DNA of 64,000 bases from Protopterus annectens. Its lineage: Eukaryota; Chordata; Ceratodontiformes; Protopteridae. Below the pieces are notes generated by a model. The model was not told the DNA's origin and searched no databases. It saw only the letters and a list, made by a program, of their open reading frames with translations. The translations under genes and the position numbers were made by a program. Every line of letters starts with the position of its first letter. Position 1 is the stretch's first letter. Of the stretch, positions 1 through 11,187 are shown piece by piece. The stretch spans positions 13,158,968-13,222,967 of the forward strand of contig NC_056739.1 in NCBI RefSeq assembly GCF_019279795.1, given 5' to 3'.

Positions 1-2290
1 ATACTCACCATGTGTGTCTTGGTAGGACCCTTGAGACTTTTTGAACCACATTTTTCTACTGCCTCTCTGACCCTTGGGATAAGGTCTCTGAGGAGCCAGA
101 AAACATATGCCCACAGCAGATATGGTCTTACCTTCTTTCTCATACCTGGATAGTGTATCCTTGACTTTGGGACCAAAAAGGGATGTGCTGTCAAATGGGG
201 AGTTGATGAATGAAGACTTAAAAGGTTCTACAAAATCGCAAAGGCACATCCAGGCATGCCTCCTCATGGAGATACCGGAATCTGCCATTATGCTTGTTCT
301 TTCAGCTGTATGTGCTATGAGCTTCACGGATGAGTTAGCTACCAAATGTAGGGTGGATAACTGGGAAGCTACTTTCTCTTTAGACCCCTCAGCTATTCCT
401 TCAAGGGTATCTGAAAGCTCCTTGATCAGAACCCTTTGCAATCTGGTAAAATATGAAAGGTAATTCAGTGACCATAAGGCAAAGGTCACTGATGAGAAGA
501 CATGCTTCCCACATCTATCCATTGTCATGGAATCCTTATTAGGAGGATGGATAGTTGAACTGTCCTCGGAGAGTTCCTTCTTGGTCGCTGCCGTCATGAC
601 TATAACATCTACTGCAACCACTATTGTCCAGAAACCCTTACCCGAGGGAGAGAGGATAATTTTATTTGGTCTCCTGGGAACAAGCTCAATGGAATCTGGG
701 GTCTCGCACGCCCGCCATGAGATCAAACCTAGGAGCTCATGAGTGGAGGGAGTCACCCAGGAGGTGGATGGGCAAGAACCAAAGGTAGCCAGGTACACCA
801 ACTCCACAGGTGAAGGACTGCTGGACTGCCAACCACCCCTCTGCTTCAGACTCACCATTATCTCCTCAAAGGAAACATCCTCAGGGGATGACTGTGGGGA
901 TCCTTCACCCTCAAGGTCAGTGTCTTCAGTGGCTGACTCCTCTGTGGAGTCCAAATGCTTCCTGTTGCATAATATTTTCCTATGGACCTCCTCAATGGGG
1001 TAATCTGGGATGGTATTGGAAGAGTCAGGGGTCCCAGATGGGTGTCCTGGCACTCGTGGTCCCACAGTCTCTGTGGAATCTGGTGACAAGAAGAGGCAGG
1101 CAAGGTATCTTGTTAGGATAGCAGATCCGAGGGGGCAGGTGACTTCTTAATTGCAGTGGCAGCTATAGCCCTCTCTAAAGCCCCAAAAGCTGACTGCTCC
1201 TGAATGGATGAGGACTCTGGCTCCAACAAACCATGTTTATGGGATGAGGTCCCCTCCAGACCAGAAGACAGCTCACCTGGGGTTGAACCTGGAGTCAAGC
1301 TCACCTTTGCTGAAGCCCCGTGGAGCATAAACTGCTGCAAAGACCTGGAAGTCATGCGGTTCACTATGGCTCCAAGAACTCTCTGGCTCCGAAAAAGCTA
1401 ATGACCTCCAAGCAAAAGTCAGATCCGAAGAAAGGGACACCTTTAGATCAGAGGTAAAAGGCACTGGGCATATTGGATCCAATAACTCCAAAGCCTGCCC
1501 TGATGTTGGAGAAGGAGGAAGAGGGGTAATGGATGGTTTGGAGTGATCTGAAACTTTAAGGGTCAAGAGAGACTTAGGTGATACCCTGCACCTACAAAAC
1601 CTTCTGCACCATCTGTTCCATAGCTTCTTCAGTTAGGATCCTGGTTGAAGTGGAGGATGAGGTGTAAGGGGATCTATGTCTCGATAGAAAGGGAGATGGC
1701 ACTCTCACTGGAACTGTGTCATAAGATGGAGAGTACCAAGTCCTTGGTGATGTCAAAATTGGCTTAAAAGGACTGGATGTTGGATCTAACATCAACGGAT
1801 CCGATCCATCCTTACCAGACAAGATTGGAGCCAAAGAAGTCAGATCCAACAGAGCAGAGGTCGGAGCCGAGGTCTCTGATCAGATCACAGACTCATCATG
1901 ACTTGAAGATTTCAAAGTTTTTGGTTTCAGCTCTGAGACATCTGTCGGCACAGAAGAGGGTCTCTTCTTAACTTTGGCCAAGAACCTAGAGGACAAAGAA
2001 GAAGCTGGGCTCAAATGAACTGATTTTATTTTAGAGGCTGACCCTGATTTCTCTTAACTTCCAGAAATAGCCTCTCCAAAAGCTGAAAGCAACATACCCC
2101 TTAGAATGAGCTTGTTTTTATGTTCAACTAAAGCTCTATTATTAAAAGAGTGGCATATAGTACAATCCTCTTGCAAATGAAGGGGCCCAAGGCAGTATAC
2201 ACATAGAAAGTGCGAGTTGCTGACTGGGATTTTATGCCCGCACTTAGAACATCCTTTGAAACCAGATGGTTTCTCTTGTTTCTCCACCAT
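1..2290 (-). pseudogene. DIRS A0 gag (ORF1) remnant
   Basis: This is a gag-like protein of a DIRS element, expected to package element RNA. The first 50 residues hold a Cys/His cluster (C14-x2-C17, H27, C30-x2-C33, C43-x2-C46-H47) with the phrase CVYCLGPLHLQ, shared with A1 and A3. A Ser/Pro-rich middle follows (about 1590-1970). A C-terminal helical region (about 100-470) aligns with the A1 segment that reads LNSIVNSS...LRRHAWMRLCNFADPF. Stops and frameshifts break the frame at several places. The ATG at 2288-2290 is the best start by alignment with the other copies. CR1-1 is inserted directly upstream of it. Confidence 0.72.
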
Positions 2291-2296
2291 AATGAA

Positions 2297-2609
2297 AAGA
2301 GGAAGAACAGAGATGACTCAAACTCAGGCCGGTATGACACTGACCCTGAGTAGCCTCCTGCTCTCACTAAGAATGATACCACAGTATAAAGAAAAAATTA
2401 CCAATTCCAACAATTGGCTAAGTTTCTGGTATCAGTCAAAAGGGATCCAGTGTCTGTCCACCTGGGATGACATGCTCGACAAGCCACTCTGCTTCACTAG
2501 AGATGGCTTGCACCTGTCACCCTTAGGCTTTCAAATACTGGCCAAGGCTCTTGCCACCCCCATAGTGCCTTTTTTAGGCAAGGCTCAAAAGACAAACCCA
2601 CCGCCATAA
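2297..2609 (+). pseudogene. CR1-1 ORF1 C-terminal end (SGNH esterase-like)
   Basis: This is the last ~100 residues of a CR1 ORF1 protein. Known CR1 ORF1 proteins carry an SGNH/GDSL-type esterase domain. The block RDGLHLSPLGFQILAKAL fits the conserved Asp-x-x-His motif that supplies the catalytic Asp and His. The nucleophile GDS block is missing because the element is truncated at its 5' end. The matching region in CR1-2 (22040-22559) extends further upstream. The frame stays open to a stop just before ORF2. No activity is expected. Confidence 0.65.
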
Positions 2610-2639
2610 ATAGAACAAGTAACAAAAAAACTGAGGGTA

Positions 2640-5410
2640 ATGCTACTCAATGCCAGAAGTCTAAACCTCAAAATGCACGCACTCAAGGCACTCCTCAATA
2701 TGGAGAAAATTGATATATGTGCAGTAACAGAAACCTGGTTTAAGGATCCAGAGAGCACCCCAGCACTACCAGGCTACAACTCATACCATACATTTTGGCC
2801 ACAGAACTTGGACCAAAATGCAGAAGGTGGGGGTGTATCCATATTCATCAAGGATACCCACACCTCCAGGTTAGTGGCACAGCACAATGCTTCAGAGATC
2901 ATCCACGTGCAACTAACACCAGGCAAAACTGTGATTCAAATTGTATCTTGCTACAGATCACCCACCATGTCCCAGGACCCCCATTCTGCGTTTCTGGAAA
3001 CACTGGTAAACATAAAGGTCCTACCAAACACCCTAATATTGGGTGATTTCAATTACCCAAACATTAACTGGGAGAACTACTCAAGTACTAACTCTCTTGC
3101 CCAACATTTACTAGAATTTATAAACTCAAACACCCTGGATCAACTGGTCAACACTCCCACCAGAGGTGACAACATATTGGACCTGGTCGTCACGAACATG
3201 GGCGACCGGTGTTCCACACCAGAGATCAACTCCTCAATGGTTAGATCTGACCATAAACAAATAACTTTGGATATCCACATTCCTCCCCCACCCCAGACAA
3301 AGAAACCACCGTGAAAAACTTTTCAAATGCAAACTTCACGTTACTTAAGAATGAGGTGGAAAGTTTCAAAGCCCCCATGCTAAAGGATAATGCTATACAA
3401 GCTGCAAAATCCTTTACTAATGCATTCTATGGGCACCTACAAGAATGCATGGATCGTGCTATCCCAAGCAAAACCAAGACTCACTCCTCCAAGAAAAGGA
3501 AACCAGTCTGGTGGACCCCTGCCATAAACAAGCTAAAGTACAGAAAAGAGTAAAATTCCAAGAAGGGAAGATATCCCTGATCAGTATCAGCAAGAAACTA
3601 CGATCCCTCATAAAATCATCCAAGGCGAACTTCGAAAGAAAAATTGCCAAGGACTCCAAAGATAGCACAAGGCATTCTTTGTCTATGTCAAGAATCTAAG
3701 TGGCAATGCTCAGATCTGCTCGGAGTTGGTGCAGAATGGCACAAAATACATTGAACCAACCGATATCGCCAACATCCTGGCAGACAGGTTCAGTGCAAAC
3801 TTCACCCCCCCACCTCCAAAAGGGCCCATAACCATACCAGAAGAATGTAGAGCCCCTGAAATCACAGGCACTCAGGTTAAAACAGCCCTCTCCAAAGCCA
3901 AAAACACAGCATCAATGGAACCATACTGTGTCCCAGGATACGTCCTACACGAGCTCAAAGATGAACTAACTCCTCACCTAAACACACTGTTCAAACTCAG
4001 CCTCTCCACAGGCTACATACCCATAGAGTGGCGCACAGCAATGGTTATTCCACTCCACAAAGGTGGAGCCACAACAGACCCCGGGAACTATCGCCCTATA
4101 AGCCTGATTAGCTTGGTCTACATGGCTATGGAGAGCATCATCATGGAACTCATTAACAGAGACATTGGGAACCTCCACACACTAGACCATACCCAGTTCG
4201 GCTTTGTTAAAGGCAGATCATGCCTCCTAAACCTGGTGGACTTCTTTGAGACAGTTACCAAGGCTATAGATGAGGGAAAGGTGGTACACACAGCCTACTT
4301 GGACCTTGCAAAGGCCTCTGACACCATTCCCCATTCTGGTATTATAGACAGGCTCACCAGCCTGAACATAAACCCCCTACGTCACAAGATGGGTTGCCAA
4401 CTGGCTCATGGACAGAACCCACATGGTGAGAGTTGCAGGAGCTAGGTCTGACTCTAAACCGGTTACAAGTGGCGATCCCCAGGGCTCAGTCCCAGGACCC
4501 CTCTTGTTTGGCATATACTTCTCAGAGGTACAGGCAAGCACATGAGGACTATGGCTGACCAAGTTCGCAGACAACTGCAAACTAGGGGCTATAATTGACT
4601 CTCCAGCTGACACAGACATCCTCCAAAAGGGTCTCACTGAGATGGATACCTGGTGTCAAAATCATGGCCTCAAGCTAAATGCCAAAAAGTGCATAGTCAT
4701 CCCCTTTGGAAAAAACAAAGTACTGACAAACTCCCACATAGGTGGCAGTCCTCTAAATACAGAAGATGTAATAAGGGATATGGGGACCCAAGTAGATAAT
4801 AATCTCTCCTTTGATAATCAGATTGCCAAAGTGGTTAGAAAATCCTTCTATGTGGCTCACCTAATCACAAAAGGGTTCGCATCCAGATCAAGAGAGGTCA
4901 TTGTGCCCCTCTACTCATCACACCCATCATAGAGTACAACGCCCCATTTGGGATGTACCTTACAAGACAACTGCAACAGCTGGAAAGACCACTGAAGTAC
5001 CTCATCAAGAGGATCACTGGCCTCAAACAGATGTCCTATGCAGCTCAACTGAAGAAACTCCAGCTGTACTCGGTTGCATACCACCTACTCAGAGATGATC
5101 TCTGCCTGACATACAAGACCATGTCCAACCCTGAATTGATGGACATGCCCCACCTAAAGAAAACCTTATCCCCTTGAGCCACACGCTCTAGGGATCTAAA
5201 CCTCACCACAACAATAAACAGGATGTGCTAGAGGGATAGATTCCTGTCCCAGAGACTTCCCATGCTTTGGAACAAGATTCCAATCTACATTAGGCAGAAC
5301 TCCTCGCTAACACTCTTCAAGAGAAACCCTGACGAGTGGATGGGAAACAGAAAGTTTACCCTGGGGATTACTTCAGTGGTTCTGTTGGACAGAGGCACAG
5401 GGAAGTAATC
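2640..5410 (+). pseudogene. CR1-1 ORF2: APE endonuclease and reverse transcriptase, broken
   Basis: ORF2 would nick target DNA and copy LINE RNA. The endonuclease (2640-3314, 224 residues) is open and keeps N4 (NARS), E31 (TETW), GDFN at 135-138, a late TRGDNILDL block and SDH at 203-205, the expected APE catalytic set. A short frameshifted linker follows. The RT starts near 3726 with HKGG and NYRPISL, then FGFVKGRS and the first catalytic Asp in YLDLAKA. The second Asp box at 4564-4575 reads FADN instead of FADD, so the active site is lost. Further frameshifts and stops follow at about 4440, 4930 and 5175. The C-terminal thumb-like region runs to the stop near 5406. Confidence 0.85.
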
Positions 5411-5508
5411 TAAGGGGGCGGCGAAAGCCAACACAATCTGGCTAGGCTTATAAATGCCTTCGGGCAGATAGCCTAGTACCTATCTATGAAACTAAACAAA
5501 TGCGCGCG

Positions 5509-5533
5509 TGCACACACACACAAACACACACAC
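5509..5533. repeat. (CA)n microsatellite
   Basis: A short, slightly interrupted CA tract in the A0 leader just after the CR1-1 3' end. Copy A1 has a similar CA-rich leader at 49140-49200, so the tract probably belongs to the DIRS sequence and not to CR1. Confidence 0.75.
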
Positions 5534-5954
5534 TGAAAAAGGGAACAGCAGAAAGATTTTTTTTTTTTTGAACAGAAGGGGAAAAAACTACGAACAATAG
5601 TAATTCAAGAATTACCTCAACTGTAAAGGGGGAAAGGGGAGTAACCTACAAAAAAAAGGTTAATGGAGGGAAAGAAGGGGAGAAGGGAAGCAATCTAAAT
5701 AAAAATGTGATTACTTTTAAGAAAAGGGTTCTAAGCTACAAGAAAGAGAGACACAAATTACAGACAAAAATGAGAAAATAGAGATTATTAGAGAAAAATA
5801 CTTAGAAATATCCAACCTTACACCTAGAGCTAGTTGGTCGAACCATGTCTTTGCAAAGCAGCAAACAAGATCTGAGGTAATGGGGAGAGGTGCATTTTGG
5901 GTAAGGGGAGGTATCCAAGAGCTTTTTGGTTGCCACAAGCTTGCTAATCACCAA

Positions 5955-7496
5955 GACAGATCTGATGGATCAGATCTGGACCTATATGTGAGGATGAGAT
6001 AAAAACTGATATCAGATAAACTGTTTCCTTAGTTACATACATTTTCTCACCCAATATTTCAGACAGAGTACTCTGTAGGAAATCTTTAAAATCTGCCAAC
6101 AAATTACACATGCAAAACACATCTCCCCAACCGTTTTCTTTCCCATCCTGCTTCCAAAACTTGCCATCTACCTGGGGAACATTCTTTGGTGTCTGATTGG
6201 GGTATAAAATACCAATGCAAACATTTCCAAGCAAAAATACTAAATATTCTAGACTTGGCTCCATATTTGGGAGCAATACACATGTTCTCTCATTGTTTCC
6301 TTCTGAATTGCTTATCCAGTCTCTCTCCCCCCAATCTTTTCTAATCTCCACTTAATGATTTCCATAGTTATTGTGCACTGTTTTATATGCCCTACTCATT
6401 TTCCCTTTTTTATACTAGCTTCTGCTCTAGATTCAACTAAAAATTCTACCAGAGCAGATCTTTCAATTAGGTTTCCCCAGTCCACTTCTCTTTGAATCCA
6501 AATGTCTACTTAGCCTCTTCCCATTCTATTGCCTTTCCTTCTCTACTTGTTTGCTCCCAATACCTTGGTTCCTTTGCCAGTTTTCTCTACTAAATTCCAT
6601 CTGCTTCTTGCTTATTCTCTGTACCCTTCATTACAGTCATTTCTATCAGCAGAATCTCTTTTCTACACTCTCATGTTGGCTTAGTTCTTATAACATTTTC
6701 TGCTACTTTATGAATATAATATTCTGCATGACTGTTGCTATTCTTAAGTATCTGCATCCAAAATCCCATTTTCTTCTTCTTTCTTGAATTTCCCCCTACT
6801 TCATCCTCATTCCTTTCCACTCTGAATTAGAGCTTTCTGTTTGTATTATGTATATGAGCCTTAACTGTGTAGCTCTAAAATATCGCTTCAAATCAGATAA
6901 TCCTAAACCACCTTGTTCTAGTAGAAGGATTACCTTTTCCCCCTTGACCCTTGCCGTCTTCCCTCCCCTAACAGTATCCTTCAGCTCTTTATTAATTACT
7001 GTCCATCTCCTCTAGTTGATAAAAATATGCCTGACCTGTATATAAAACCAAACTTTGGGGACTAAAAACATTTTCACTGCTTGTATCTTGTTATCCATAC
7101 CCATAAACACAAGCTTCTGGTTTCTCAGTTTTTATATTATCTTTTCAGTCTCTTCCCACATATCCTTAGCTACCATAACAAAATCCTTTTTAACCCATAC
7201 TCCTAAATACTTAATTTTAATGTGTCCCCATAAATATGGGTATTGCTGAAACAATGCATGTGTGGGTACATAGTTTACAGCTATAGCCTTTGTTTTCTCT
7301 TCACTGATTTAATGTCCCACCAAAAATTTGAAACTGTCTCAGAATGTTCCACAACACTGATATGTCTTTTTTCTGGTTCTATCAGGTACAAAATATCATC
7401 TGCAAATAAAGCAAACTTTTCTTGATTACCATACCAATTATATCCTTGAATTTGAGTTCCTTATTTTTTTGCCAATGGCTCTAATTACAACGCCAA
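5955..7496 (-). pseudogene. L1-1 ORF2 C-terminal part (RT active site to C terminus)
   Basis: Read on the minus strand, 7425-7340 gives EKFALFADDILYLIEPE, the L1 RT active-site box with both Asp residues. The region below it (about 7250-6360) is a frameshifted thumb/C-terminal domain with scattered Leu- and Trp-rich matches. The last open stretch (6351-5944, 135 residues) contains SLEYLVFLLGNVCIGI, in the place of the L1 C terminus. I see no conserved catalytic residue in that last part. The frames are not continuous. Confidence 0.6.
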
Positions 7497-7925
7497 TAAC
7501 AAGTCAAAGTCAAAATCAAAGAAAACGTTATTGTCATTCAGAACCACACAGCAGTGTAGCTGAATGAAATTACAATGCTTCCTTCTCAATGCAGAAAACA
7601 GATGCACATATAGACAGAGAAAACTTAATAAAATATCACAGTAGAAATGTAATTAGTAGCAATTAGTAAGTAAAGCAGGGCAATAGTGACCCACACCTAC
7701 CCCAGAACAGGAGATAAGGAACAATATAAAGGTAATATTATCAAAGTAAAATTGAAACAATACCAAAATATCTATGATTAGACTGAATTATTGCACAGTT
7801 TGTATATTGCACTTTACAGTTTTTCAGTATGGTAGGTGAGCTACCTTAGTATTACACGTGGTTATAGCACATCCATAAAATAAGCCCCTTGATAGGCTAG
7901 TTATGTAACAAACGTCAACAAAGGG
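7497..7925. repeat. Unclassified insertion inside the L1-1 RT
   Basis: This block separates the L1 GTKQGCPLS motif (8061-8090) from the FADD region (from 7490), so it is foreign to the LINE. It starts with a short TCAAAGTCAAAATC duplication. It contains a phrase (TTATTGTCATTCAG...TGAATGAAATTACAATGC) and a TTGCACAGTTTGTATATTGCACTT phrase of a style common in fish and shark interspersed repeats. I find no coding potential and no clear termini. Confidence 0.4.
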
Positions 7926-8059
7926 TCGGGCTGGTGTAATGCTTAAGGTGTTTAACTCACAGTCATAAAGTATAGTGTCTGATTCTCACTTTTAGGAAAC
8001 TGGCTAGGTTTAAAATTTCCCACAAGACCAGCTAGCCTAGTACTTGCCTATGAACCTAA
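7926..8059 (+). mobile_element. tRNA-derived SINE with a CR1-type 3' tail
   Basis: The head (7928-7990) resembles a tRNA: an A-box-like TGGTGTAATGCTTAAGG, an anticodon-arm-like ACTCACAGTCATAA and a decayed B box (TGTCTGATTCTCA). The tail (8000-8058) reads GGCTAGGTTTAAAATTTCCC...AGCTAGCCTAGTACTTGCCTATGAACCTAA. It matches the 3' ends of all three CR1-like copies here (5440-5490, 25103-25158, 30797-30860). Sharing a LINE 3' tail is how many SINEs borrow the partner LINE's RT. The poly-purine end AAGAAAG joins directly to L1 sequence. No target duplication is clear. Confidence 0.72.
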
Positions 8060-8482
8060 GAAAGAGGGCACCCCTGCTTTGTTCCTCTGTTCAGACGTAA
8101 ATTATCAGAGAGGAACCCTCCCATTTTAATTTTGCCTCGGATCCCTCATATATCCTCCTAATTAACCTTAAAGCTGCATCAAGAAATGCAAATTCTTCCA
8201 TTGCCCTATTCATAAAATCCCAGCATACTCTGTTAAATGCTTTCTCTGCATCAAGACCTACAAACAGCAGTGGTATTTTCTTACATTCTGCTTCCCTCTG
8301 TATCCTCACTGTTCTATTTATGTTGTCAAATGTTTTCCTCTACCACAACAAAACCACAGTGATCCATTATCTATAAATTTTGGCAACACCTTTACCATTC
8401 TTTTAGCTAATACTGACTTAAGCACTTTATAATCGTGGTTTAAAATTAAAACTGGCCATTATGAAGCTAGGTCTGATGGGCC

Positions 8483-9083
8483 GGGTCTATATTATGTTAT
8501 CAAAACCCGGTAACATCGAACACCAGAAAACCGACACGTAAAGCGCGAACTACGTAACGTCAAATGTACAAAACTGTGAAATGCGAAATGTCTAAGTGTG
8601 ATGGTTGGCCCATCTGTGGTATAGCTCCGTAAGGTAAGTGTGAATAGTTATGGACCTTAGGGTTAGGGTGCAGGTTAAGGTAAGTGCATAGATAGGTAAT
8701 GTATGTAAGGTTTAGTGTAAGGTTAGATGTAGGGTTTTGTTAACTGTATGTGTGTGGATTATTTGTTTTGTTTGGGTATATGTCTGTAGGGTAAGTGTGC
8801 GATAGTTATGCATGTTAGGGAGCGGGTTAAGGTAAGTGCATAGATAGTAATGTATGTAAGGTTTAGTGTAGGGTTAGAAGTAGGGTTTGGTTTGTGTATG
8901 TATGTGTTTGATTTATTATGTTTGGGTATGTAGTATGTAGCGCGTGGTGGTGTTGGCCGACTACGATGGTTCAAGATTAGAAAATTTGCGGTTTAGGGGG
9001 TTCGACATATTTGCGCTTCGGGCTATGTGTGTCGGTGTTGTGGTGTTCGATGTTATGGGTTTTTGATAACGTAATATAGACCC
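8483..9083. mobile_element. 601-bp non-autonomous DNA transposon with long TIRs
   Basis: The left end GGGTCTATATTATGTTATC and the right end (reverse complement GGGTCTATATTACGTTATC) are inverted repeats. They stay similar for roughly 70 bp, through AACATCGAACACCA and a GACAC...GCGC segment. The flanks are GATGGGCC (8475-8482) and GATGGGTC (9084-9091), an 8-bp target duplication with one mismatch. It falls inside an L1 codon string, and removing the insert restores the L1 RT reading across the site. The interior has no ORF but holds two tandem copies of a ~150-bp unit. An 8-bp duplication, long TIRs and GGG termini suggest a MULE-like MITE; hAT or Merlin relatives are alternatives. Confidence 0.82.
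8634..8937. repeat. Two tandem ~150-bp units inside the TIR transposon
   Basis: Unit 1 (8634-8790) and unit 2 (8791-8937) share GTAAGTGTG..ATAGTTATG, GGTTAAGGTAAGTGCATAGATAG, TAATGTATGTAAGGTTTAGTGTA and TTTGGGTAT. The GGTTAGGG words look telomere-like but are not a telomere array. Confidence 0.8.
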
Positions 9084-10570
9084 GATGGGTCTTTACCGGC
9101 TTTAGCTATTACAGCCATCACGGCTTTCTTCCAGGATGCTGGTTCTTCCCTTTCTTTTGAAATAATATTAAACAAAACCTTATAGATTATTACCATTTGC
9201 TTCCTTCCTAGCTTCCAAACTTCTACAAGAATACCATCTATTCCTGGAGACTTTGAAACAGATTGATTATATGTAAGCATTTTATCTCATTTTCAGCTGT
9301 CTTAACTGTTAATTGTTGAGCCTCATCTACCTCTACTGTGGCAGACTTAATTCTTCCATAAATCTTTCCATTTGTGCTTTTTCTTGGTTTCCACATTCCT
9401 CTGCTTTATACAAATCTTCATAACATTTCTGAAATATCTCTAATACCTCTAAAATACTTCTGGTTATTTTTCTTGTTACAGGCTCCCTAGGTTTAGCAGC
9501 AACCCTTTCTACTTACTGTTTTCTAAGTTTTTGTGTTAAGATTTTTTTTAGTTCTGAAGTTATTATAAAAAAACAGTTGCTTAACAACAATCTTTCTAAA
9601 CTCATGCATGTTATCCAGATACTCCTTTATTTTCTCTTCAACACCCTCTGCTCTTCTTGTTCTATGAGATCCCCCCATTATTCTGCAACACTTTAACCTT
9701 TTCAGTTTAAATAATTATTGGAATTTCTTAACCAGATCTCTTTTTCTTTTATTTCCACCCCATTTTTAAATTTTACTTTCATTGTATCCCACTCACTAAC
9801 TATAACTTCTGAAGAAATTTCCAACTCCCCTAATAACTCTCTTGAATAATTTCTACTACTCATTCCTTAAATTCATCTCTTTTTAACAAGGAGGTGGGGA
9901 AGTGCTAGTGTCTCATTTTTATTTCATTACTCTGCATTTTTATCTTAGTTGTTATTGGTGCATGATATGAAATAGTTATTGGATGCATGTTGAGGCTTTC
10001 AATTAAATGCACACGTTCCTGTGAAACACAATGTATGTCTTATCTAGCCCAGTTATTGTACCGTTCCCACTTCTGAATTCATGTCTTCCATACCAAATAT
10101 TTTAATACATTTCTTCAGAAATCTACCCTCTTTTGTTATATTTGCCTTCTAGGTCCCCTAGATACATATCTACTGTTGCAAATCAAGTTACAGTCCCTAA
10201 TTATGACTAATATTCCCTGCTGAAAACTGATTATTTCTCTCAAAATTTTCTTAAACTCCATAACAGCAGTTTTAGATGGAATATAAATACATGCCAGTGT
10301 AATCCTCCTCCCTTGCCAGTAGGGCCTTACAACCACAAATCTGCCATTATTATCATTGTTTCCCCACTTCTATCACTATCACTGCTCATCTAGTAGTTAG
10401 TATAAGTACTGCATTTTTCCTTTGTCCTAGATATTCTACTAAATATCCATTCTGACATCTTTTCTTTATTAAATTCACATGATCACTTCTATCTAAATGT
10501 GTCACCTGTAGCAGTGCTATTTACACTTGCATTTCTTAACATAATTCAAGGCTCTTACCTTTTTTCTATA

Positions 10571-11187
10571 CTTGTGAAGCCACTTGTGTTCTAAAATAAT
10601 ATGTTTAGTTAGCCAAATGATAAGAAGTTATGTTTAGTGTAGCCAAATGATATGAAGTTATTATTCCCACCTATTTTATATGACAGCTTTTTAAAATGTC
10701 TATTCCCAGCTTTTGTGTTATGCACACCCACGTTATCTGGCAGGTTGATACTTTATACAGTTGTTTCTTGTTATGTCCATTGAACCTAAATCATGTTTTA
10801 TGAGACTTGTTTTAACGAAAACCATCAAACAAGGAAAAAAAAAAAAAAGAAAGAAAGAAAAAACTGCAGAATACTCCCATGACCTATTAACTTAAACCAA
10901 ACACACAAAACTATGTATATCTTCCAGTAATGAAGTTTAATCATACTGACTGGAACTGTTCCAAATCGACAGCTGCACCCACACACATGAATTCATCTAA
11001 AATTAAGGTTTTCCATGCTAAGAAGCATGGTACAGCCTGTGCCTCTACTTACACTAATTGCTGTCTGATCTTATATTTATTCCCCTCCTACATGTGAAAA
11101 ATAAAAATTTTATGTTATGAGAAAACATTAACTTTTAAACTAAATAAAACTAAATTATACACTGTTCTAATAAATGCATGAAAGTAT
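10571..11187. other. Gene-free stretch between L1-1 ORF2 and ORF1
   Basis: AT-rich sequence without coding potential. It includes a short duplication (GTTAGCCAAATGATAAGAAGTTAT / GTAGCCAAATGATATGAAGTTAT, 10608-10658) and an A/GAAA tract at 10833-10862. Its position matches the L1 inter-ORF region, possibly enlarged by unrecognised insertions. Confidence 0.5.

Larger units (their letters stand above)
2291..5495 (+). mobile_element. CR1-like LINE copy CR1-1 (5'-truncated)
   Basis: A non-LTR retrotransposon with an ORF1 esterase tail, an ORF2 APE endonuclease and RT, and a characteristic 3' end (GGCTAGGCTTATAAATGCC...GATAGCCTAGTACCTATCTATGAAAC). It is closely related to CR1-2 and CR1-3 here. The 5' end falls inside ORF1, as usual for LINE truncation during target-primed reverse transcription. 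It sits at the gag start codon of DIRS A0, so it is younger than A0. I could not define a convincing target-site duplication. Confidence 0.85.
1..5950 (-). mobile_element. DIRS-like retrotransposon copy A0 (5' half, split by CR1-1)
   Basis: The minus strand carries a decayed DIRS gag from the window edge to 2290. After the CR1-1 insertion (about 2291-5495) come the leader and terminal-repeat sequence, about 5500-5950. The identification rests on similarity to copies A1 and A3 in this window: the gag Cys/His domain, the leader with CA-rich and poly-A tracts, and an end segment around 5860-5930 that resembles the A1 right terminal repeat (AGATC...GGTAATGGGG...TTTTGGGTA). RT and recombinase would lie left of the window. 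The outer end is too worn to place exactly; it meets the L1-like LINE near 5950. Confidence 0.75.
8061..10570 (-). pseudogene. L1-1 ORF2 N-terminal part (endonuclease and RT palm), split
   Basis: Minus-strand pieces in order: an endonuclease start near 10560-10440 (ALLQVTHLDRSDH), an endonuclease middle at 10336-10136 (ACIYIPS..., with a degraded GDFN as IRDCN), a linker at 10050-9300, RT fingers at 9280-9092 (KSPGIDGILVEVWK, WKKAVMAVIAKAGKDP), then after the 8483-9083 transposon the continuation DLASYWPVLILNHDYK (8474-8420) and the palm at 8309-8091 (LDAEKAFNRVCWDFM), ending in RGTKQGCPLS (8090-8050). Order and motifs are those of L1-clade ORF2. Many stops and frameshifts make it non-functional. 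Confidence 0.72.

Noticed and set aside
7926..7995. A functional tRNA gene
   Set aside because: The B box is decayed, no cloverleaf closes, and the tail is LINE-derived, so it is a SINE head.
8630..8940. Telomere-like GGTTAGGG words
   Set aside because: They are scattered inside a 150-bp tandem unit of the TIR transposon and do not form a hexamer array.
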